Assembly (NCBI GenBank): GCA_030272815.1
Contig: JAJSZT010000010.1
Coordinates: 16,444-80,443, forward strand
DNA from: Deltaproteobacteria bacterium
GTDB taxonomy: Bacteria; Desulfobacterota; Desulfobacteria; Desulfobacterales; ETH-SRB1
Reading direction: 5' to 3'
DNA length: 64,000 bases
Shown here: piece by piece, positions 15,001 to 24,000 of the stretch
Layout: each line of letters opens with the position of its first letter
How positions within the stretch are numbered: position 1 is the first letter of the stretch
Program-made: the position numbers and the translations under genes
Notes under the pieces: generated by a model
Seen by the model: only the letters and a program-made list of their open reading frames with translations
Told to the model about the DNA's origin: nothing
Databases searched by the model: none

Positions 15001-18000
15001 TCTCGAAGGCGACGACGATAACGACCTGTTCATCGTGCGTGCCTTCGCGATCGCCGCTGTCGCCAATCAGGACTGGAACGACGATGGAAACATCGACGCC
15101 GATGACCTGCCGGCAGTGGACGAAGACACCAATATGGATGGTGTGATCAATTTCGCTGACGCCGACTCCACGCCGGATGACTGGACCGATGATACGATCG
15201 TACTGGACGAAGACGGTGTCGCAGTGCCGATCATCGGGCTTGGCTTCTCAGTTGCCCGGGCGCCGGACATTCGGTGCGGCGGTGGCGAGGATGAGGTGCA
15301 GTACAATGTGAATGCGCCGGTCTCGGTTGAAGGCGGCACGGGCTTTGACAAGCTGGTGATCCTCGCGACGGAATTTGCCGATGACATTGCCATCACCGAA
15401 AGTGGCATCTTTGGTACCGGCCTCAATGTCCGTTACTCGACGATTGAAGTGGTCGAAATCGATGGCCTTGAGGGCGATGACGAATTCTTCGTTCAGTCGA
15501 CGGCGTTCGGCGTTGCTTATCGGGTCATCGGCGGCCTCGGTTCCGATACCATCAACGTCGCTGGCGACGTGACAGAAGACATCGTCACCCGCGAGTTGGA
15601 AGGAGTCTCAGGCGCGGTCGATCACCTCGTGACGTCGGATGACCCGCTGTATGACGGCGTGCTGGTCGACGGGTTCGATTACAACGTTGCGACTGAAGAA
15701 GAAGGCATTGTCGTCATCGACGAGTCGGGCGGCTTCACCGCGGTTCGCGAAGGCAGACCGGTTGAAGAGGACTCCTATACGGTAAAACTGGCAGTCCAGC
15801 CACTGCCGGGGCAGGTCGTCTACGTCACGGTTTCAGCGGCGCGCTCGCCGCAGGAAGAAGCGGACAATACGCTGATTCACGAGGAGTCCTATCTTCCCAA
15901 TGGTGAGGGGGATACTATTTGGCTCAGCACAAGTTCGCCCAACAATCCGCAATACCCTGATTTCCAGCGCGAAATCACCGTCAATGGCCCCCCCGCGGAA
16001 ACCGTCAACAATCGCGCACTGGTGCTGACCTTCGACCATGACAACTGGGATAATGTGCAGACGGTTTATGTGTTCTCGCCGAATGATCCGCGCGCCGAAG
16101 GCGACCGCGTGGTGGTTGTCCAGCACAGCGTGATTTCGGACGTGAGTGGCGTCGCGCCGGCGGATATGCAGGCCGACTATGTCGATCCCTTCGATGCGGC
16201 GGACGTGCGCAATGTCGAAGTTCTCGTTCGCGACAATGACACACCGGGCTTTTATGTGACCGAGGTGGAACCGGGTACCTCGACAGAGGATATGCGCACG
16301 CTGGTGATCGAAGGTGACAGCACCACCCAACTGACGGACGAAATCCTCGTACAGCTTGCCAAGGCACCGGCCAATAACGTCGTTGTCAGGCTGTTCCTCG
16401 ACGAGGACAGCGACGAAGATATCGAACTCATTGATGTCGATGATCTGACGGATAGTGATGATCGCATGTTCAAAGGTGCCGACGGCTACTGGCGGATCCA
16501 GTTCGATAACACCACCCCCACCTGGGAATGGGATAATCCGGTCCGCGTCGGCATCCAGGCGCGTGATGATGCGACACGCGAAGATCCTGCGACGGCGGTG
16601 ATTTTCTTCGAGCGCGATGATGATCTTACGACGGACGCCAATTACGTCTTCCCAAACCTGCGCTCCGGACCGGGCCTGCTCGATGTCGAGGTGATTGACA
16701 ACGAAACCGCCGGCGCGGTAGTGATTGAGAGCGAGGGCAACACCCTGCTCAACGCCGACGGCTCGGATACCGACGACTATAGCCTGCGGCTGACTAAGGA
16801 GCCCGAGGCAGACGTCGATATCGCCATCCTGACCGACGGCCTGGCGGACGTCGTCAGCATTGATGGCAATCCAGTTGCGCCCACGGATTATGAAATTATC
16901 GGCGGCCAGCGCCCGATTGAGATCTTCGAAGGCAGCCTGATATTCGAGAATGTCGGTGGCTCTGGCCGGATCACCCGCGGCTCGGGCGCCGATGTCGGCA
17001 GCTTCATCAGCGAAGGCTTCACCGTGGGGCAGAACATCCGCATCGGCGGCTCCGGCGTGGATTACGACGGAGACTACTTTGTCACGTCGGTCACCCATAC
17101 GATTATGACCGTCGATCTGCCCTTCGGCGTTGCGGGCCCGGTCGAGGTGCTTGACACGGCTACCCTGTCCGATCTGGCGGACATCGGCACATTCACCGGC
17201 GAGGTTGAGTTCTCGATCGTCGAGGAAAACGGTGTCGACACCTACCGGATGACGATCACCGGGCTCGCAAACGAGGATGCCGGCTGGCTGGCCAATCGCT
17301 TTCTCGAAGGCCAGCGCATCCGCATCGACGGTCCGCTCAATCCGGGCGATTACAAGATCGCCGTCATTCGGGGTGAGAACGACACCAAGGACGATACCAT
17401 CCAGTTCACGGTCGAAAACACCGGCAGCTTCGCAGAAGGTACCGAAACCGTTACCGTTGCGCGGACTGCGGCGGTGGCTACCTTCGTTCCGGGCGAGTAT
17501 TGGATGCAGCAGACGATCGAACTGAGGGCCGACGTCAACTACGAAGTGCCGATCACCCGCGAGGGCGTGAAGGTCTTCCCGGTCCAGGGCCACTACCTGT
17601 CGAAGCTGCGCGGCCCGCTTGCGGTCGAGGGAGGCCCCACGGGTGCCGATCGCTCGCTGCAGAACGGCCTGAAACTGCCTGGCGAGGCGGACGACTACCT
17701 GATCGCCATTGGCGCTCAGCCGCCCGAATCGCAGCAGATCGATGTGCTCAACATCTTCAACGACACCAGCAAGGAAGACGTTAATGGGACGATGGATCAA
17801 ACCACGCTCCGTGGTTTCAACATGGCCGATGATCTCGATTTCGGCGCTCTCGGTGCCGGCGTGTTCGGTGAGAGCGGCTTCTTCCCCGGGGGTATCAGCT
17901 TCGGAAAGGTCAGCTTCGGCGTGTCCGGCTTCGGCACCGATGCCAACCAGAGCACCATCGAGGTGATGAACCTGCTGCTGGGTGAAGGCAACGACAGTCT

Positions 18001-21000
18001 CGACATTCAGGGCACACTCGATCCCGCGCCGTCTGTTCAAGTGACCAATGATTTCGAGTTCACCCCCGATAGCGGTAGTGATGGCGGAACCATCGTCCGC
18101 GAAGACTTCGACTGGAAGGCCGTGGGCTTCCTGGCCGGTCAGACCGTGACGATCGACAGCGTGACCGGAGAATGGACGGTGGTGGAGATCAATGACGCGA
18201 TCCCGCCTGGCGAGACTTCGCCCGATCCGAACGACAACTCGATTCTGGTTCTGAGCGGTCCTGCACTGCCCGATATCGACGGTGTGCAAACCATCACGGC
18301 ATTCGATCAAGACGTGATCACCATCGACGCGGTCGTGGATGTTGTTGAAACCACCGCCGGTGGCGTCGTGAGCCGCACCAGCGGATCCTGGATTACCGAC
18401 GGCTTTGACGTCGGCGACCTCGTTTCCATCGACGGTGATTTCAATCAGGATGAATACCTCGTTGCCGAGGCGACCGCGACACACATGACGCTGGTCTGCA
18501 AGCAGCTCGCCCCGGTCTCTGATGCGACGCGCACGATCAACAATATCACTGACGCTTCGTCGGTAACCGAGGATGTGACGATCGATCCCAGTTATACCGG
18601 TGGCATCGTGAAGCGTGAAAGCGGCTCGTGGATCGATGAAGGCTACCTTGAAGGTCACCTTGTCACCATGATTGACGGAAACGGCAAGCGTGATTTCCGG
18701 ATCAATGAGATCTCCGATGACGGCCTGTCCCTGACGCTTGAAGGTGTGGCTCTTCCTGATGAAATCGATGTTACGAAATCATTCTATGTCCAGGGTGTAC
18801 ACGGCGGCCTCACCGTTGTGCACGGCGGCGGCAACTTCAAGCTTCAAACCGAAGGCGATATGAACGTCGACAGCACCAACCCTGACGGCTTTGCGGTGAC
18901 CCGCCTTGACGGTCGCGACTGGGCAAAGGACCGTTACGAAATCGGCCAGATCATCCAGCTTGAAGGCGAAACTTACACCCGCGAGATTCTGGATATCGTG
19001 GATACGATGCTGACGCCGCCGGAAAACGCTGCGCTGACCTGGGGCGACGGCGGCACCCTGATCCTCAGCGTTCCGCTGCGTATCGGTGGCACCGTGCTTG
19101 CCGATGGCGATTACCTGGGCGAGGAAGACAACGCGCTGGCACAGCATGTTACGGAACCGCTGAAAACAGAAGTTTCGGAACTGATGGATATCGCTACTGA
19201 TACCATCACCCGCAGTGGTGGCGACTGGTCAGATGCCGGCTTCTATGTCGGCCAGACAGTTTACATCAGCGAGTATGCCGGGCCGTTCACGGTCACGGCA
19301 CTTGATGGCGGTAAAATGACATTGTTCGATGTCGCACTGACACCGCAAACGGGCGTTGAGCTGACCGTCTTCGGATTTGATCAAACGCTGAACGGCGGCG
19401 AACGTGTGGGTGGTGATCACATCGTCATCACCAGCAGTGCCGGTCCGGACTCACCGCTGGTGGTTTATGGCGACACCTCGCAGGACGGCATGTGCTACAG
19501 CGGCGAAACCTTCAGCGTACTCGGCCTGGAGCTTGGTGAGAAACCGTTCGATTCGTTCCCCGAGCTGACCGACGAAGAGAATGAGGATGACGAATGGGTC
19601 TTCCCGCTCGCCAACCCGTTCGATCTGCACGGTAACGACGTCATCGATGCCCGCGCCCTGTTCGCCGATGTCGAGCCTGGCAGTCTGCCAAGCGTCGGCT
19701 TCACAGCCTATGGCGGCGCGGGCAACGACACCATTATCGGCAGCCAGGCCGGCGACCATCTCGCTGGCGGCTCGGGCGATGACCTGATCATCGGCAATCG
19801 CGGCGTGGATCACATCTACGGCGATTCGGGCGTCAACGTCAACATCTTCAACCGGGCGTTGACGATCAGCGTGGTGAACGCCAGCCCGAAGCCGACGATC
19901 GACGTGGACCTGATCAACTTCATTAACAACGGCACGACGATCGAGCCGTACGCCTCGTTGGTGTGTGATGACCTCACCGCAGGGCGCGACGTAATCTGGG
20001 GCGACGGGCCGTACACCATTCTCGACGGCCCGGAATACGTCTACGACGACGTGATCTTCGGCGACCACGGCGAGGTTGTGCAGTACGTCTTCGATCCCAA
20101 CCTGCCGAATCCCCCGGACGTGCCCGGTGCGCTGCAGAAGATCCAGACGACGACGCTGGACTCGATCCTCGAGATCAACTCGCTCGAGCTGCAGAACGGC
20201 GACGACGACGTGATCTTCGGTCACCTGGGCCGCGACATCCTCATCGGCGGCGCCAACCGGCTTGTAGATGATGTCCGGGGTGGAGACGATATCGACGGCG
20301 GCACCGGAGAGGACTTCATCTTTGGCGACAACGTCGGGCTCGAGCACCGGCCTGATAGCGCCGATCCGCGCAATCAGGATCCGCGGATCCGCCAGCTTGT
20401 CGAGTCCTTCATCTACAACAGCGACGGCAGCAACAACACCGATGCCGGAACACCGTTCGCCGACCCGCGCATTGATGGTGCATCGTGGGCGGAGTTTGAG
20501 GTCACCGACCTCCATCATACGCTGGAACTGCAGACTGCCGGCGACCGCAGCTTCGGCAATGACTACATCGCAGGCGGCGCTGACGAGGATCTTATCTTCG
20601 GCCAACTCGGTGACGATATCATCCAGGGCGACGGCTCGATCCTCGGCAAGATAGACGATGGAAGCCCGGTGGGTGCGTGGCGTCTGGCCGACGGCAAGCT
20701 CGAGGTCCATGCTTCGTTCGAAGCCAAGGCAACGGACGGCGATGACTATATCGAAGGTAATGCCGGCAACGACATCATCTTCGGCAACCTGGGGCAGGAC
20801 GACATCATCGGCGGCAGCTCGAGCGTGTTCAGCCTGGTGACACCGGAACAGCGGCCCGACGGCGAGGACATCATCTTTGGTGGCGCCGGGCTCCGCATCG
20901 ACCGCAACGAGCTTGGCGAGGGCGGGGACTCCGTCCAGAGTCAGATTGCCGAGCATGCCTTTGATGCCGACCATATTTTCGGCGACAACGCCAACATCTT

Positions 21001-24000
21001 CCCGCTGGTCGACGCAGCAGGCAACTTCCTGGAGTTTGCTTACGACCAGAATCCAGACATCGGCTCCGACCCGGCCAGCCCCTATGCGCCCCAAGATCGG
21101 GGTACGCTACGGGTGATCCCGCGGGCCTTCGTCCTGTTGGACTACACCCCGGGCGACGATGGCGCCCAGGGCACCATCGGCGGCTCTGACGTGATCATGG
21201 GCGAGGACAGTGACGACGTCATCCACGGCATGCTACGGAACGACATCCTTTACGGCGACGGCTGGGATGACGACATCTACGGCGGCACAGGGCACGACAA
21301 GATCTTTGGCGGCAGCGGCGAGGACGGCATCCTGGGCGATGACGGTCTGATCAAGACCAGCCGTAACAGCATCGCGGACCCTCTGTGGGGCACGGAGGCG
21401 CAGGGTGAGAAGGAGCTCGGCATCCCCAGTTGGGACACGGCTAAGTTTATCGGGGCAGTCGTCGACATCACCAACCTGCTCAAGAAGACCGCCGACCTGA
21501 CCGTGGGCGATGGCGTGGTTTCCACCTGGGAGAATGGTGGCTACGACATCGTCTACGGCGGCCTCGGCGACGACTTTATCCACGGCGGCGCGAACGACGA
21601 TGCTATCTCGGGCGCCGAAGCCCTGCCCGAGTTCTACCACGATACCCGGGCGATCACCCTCCGGCCGTTCCAGCACGACGTGATGACTGGCAAGCTCGAC
21701 TTCTACGATGCCGATAACCCGTGGAAAAAGATCGACTTTGACGACAACAACGACGGTGTGGTGGACCGTCAGTTCCTGCTCAACTTCGAAACCTTCGATG
21801 CCAATGGCCGGCTGATCGAAGACGGCAAGGACTGGATCTTCGGCGACCTGGGCAACGACGCCATGTTCGGCGGCACGGGGCGCGATCGCCTGTTTGGGGG
21901 CGCCGGGAACGACTACCTGCAGGCCGACGACAATCTGGATACCGAAGGTCCGGACCGTGATGATCCCCAAGCCAACATCGTGGCCGGGGCCAACACCGTG
22001 GCCGATGACGGCCACCCGGAGGTGTTCGAGAAGACAGGAGGTATCGGCGACTGGGCGTATGGCGGCGGCGGCCTCGACGTGCTGATCGCCAACACCGGCG
22101 CCGACCGTTTGTTCGACTGGACGGGCGAGTTTAACAGCTTCATCGTGCCGTTCTCGCAGTTTGGCTCGCCCACCGTTAACCGCCTAGCCCCGACACCGGC
22201 CGTCAAGGAGTTGCTGCTCGCGCTGGGGTTTGCCGGCGGCGCTGATCCGGACCTGGTCAATCCGGACGGCGAGATCAACCTTGTCACGCCGAGAGATCCG
22301 GAGTGGAACGAGCAGCACGGAGGGCCGCGGGATTTCCAGGCTCGCAAAGGCTTCACGGACTACGACACTGCGGGCGGCAAAGAGAACGACAGGCTGCGCG
22401 CGCCGCTTCAGACCGCGCATGGCAGCACGCCGGTTGGCGTTGGGACCGGTGTTATCCCGCCCACTGTTCAGATCGAGAAGGCGATTAATGCGACCGATCC
22501 CTTTGCCCCGACCCCGGAAGAAGACGCGGACGTAACGCCCCGACAGCTCATGGTCGGGGAGGAGGTTGTCTGGACCTATCTGGTGACCAACAACGGTACG
22601 GAGCCTCTTGACATCACCGGGATTAGTGACAACGCCGGAACGCCCTATGATCCGAACGACGATTTCACGCCGGAGTTGATCAGCAACGGTAATGGAGATG
22701 GGCTGTTGGACCTTGGAGAAATCTGGCTGTACACCTCGGAAGGCGAGATCAGCTATCAGGTGCAGGCCGGGCCGTATAAGAACGTCGCGTATGTGGAGGC
22801 CGTCAGCACGGTGGCTCCTGACGTGTCAGTCTCGTGCTTCGACGAGAACCATCACGTTGGCGTCCCTGTAACGCCGCTCTTGCCTGCCATACGCATCGAG
22901 AAGGCAATCAATGCGGTCGACGAGAGAGACCCGACCTCCTTCGAGGACGCGGACTATCCGACGGGGCCCGTGCTCGTGGAAGGCACGGACGTGGTGTGGA
23001 CATACCTGGTCTTCAACGAAGGCGAGGTGTCTGTGGCCATCACTGACATAACCGACGACGGTGGAACGTGGTCCGACCCGAACGACCCGAACTTAGCCGA
23101 TGATTTCACGCCGAATTTCCTCGGCGGTGACACCAACGGGAACGGCCTGCTTGACCCGGGTGAGAGCTGGCTCTACACCTCGGAAGGGATACGTGATTAC
23201 AAGGTGGTCGTGGGCCAGTTCGTGAACACAGCCACGGTGACGGCGGTGGACGAGTTCGAGTGCGCGACCGAGGATTCCGACCCCAACCACCATCTGGGCG
23301 CTCCGGTGGGTATCAGCATTACCAAGGCCGTAAACGCCGAGGATCTATGGAACCCCACGGACGAGGAAGATGCCAATAACGCGCCCGGAGTGGTGCTTCC
23401 ACTTGGCGAGTCCGTCACCTGGACCTACCTGATAGAGAACACGACGGAAACGCCGCTGCAGATCACCGAGATCATCGATGACTTCGGCACCCCGGACGAG
23501 ACGAGCGACGATTTTACGCCGGTGTCCGTCGATGATGACGGGAATGGCTTCAACGATGGCGACATCGACGCAGATGCCGTTCTCGATCCTGGGGAAATTT
23601 GGCTGTACACCTCAGCGACGGTGGACCGGGACGATGTCGCCAATTACACGGTCCAGGAAGGCCGCCATCTGAACGTCGCCATGGCCACGGCCGTGGATGA
23701 CGAGACGGGCATGTTGACGGTCAAGGACAACGACATTGCCATCGTCGAGGCTGACGTGCCGATGATCCGTATCGAGAAGGCGATCAACGCCTTTGATCCC
23801 ACCAAACCAACCTCTCTTGAGGATGCCGATTCACCGAGCGGGCCCGCCCTGACCGTCCGCACGCCTGTCACCTGGACCTACCTGGTCATCAATGAGGGTA
23901 ACGTGCCGATCAGGGACATCACTATAGTCGACGACTTTGGCACCCCGGACGAGACGAGCGACGATTTTACGCCGGTGTCCGTCGATGATGACGGGAATGG

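Noticed and set aside
15833..18658. A 941-codon open frame on the minus strand inside the giant gene (also 19451-21094)
   Set aside because: Both lie antisense to a coding frame with clear domain motifs, have no recognisable protein motifs, and arise from the GC-rich codon pattern of the plus-strand gene.
19710..21940. Classical type I (RTX) secretion substrate
   Set aside because: RTX-like repeats are internal, the C-terminus is a protease-like domain, and no ABC transporter gene is adjacent, so a type I route is not supported although HlyD-type adaptors are.
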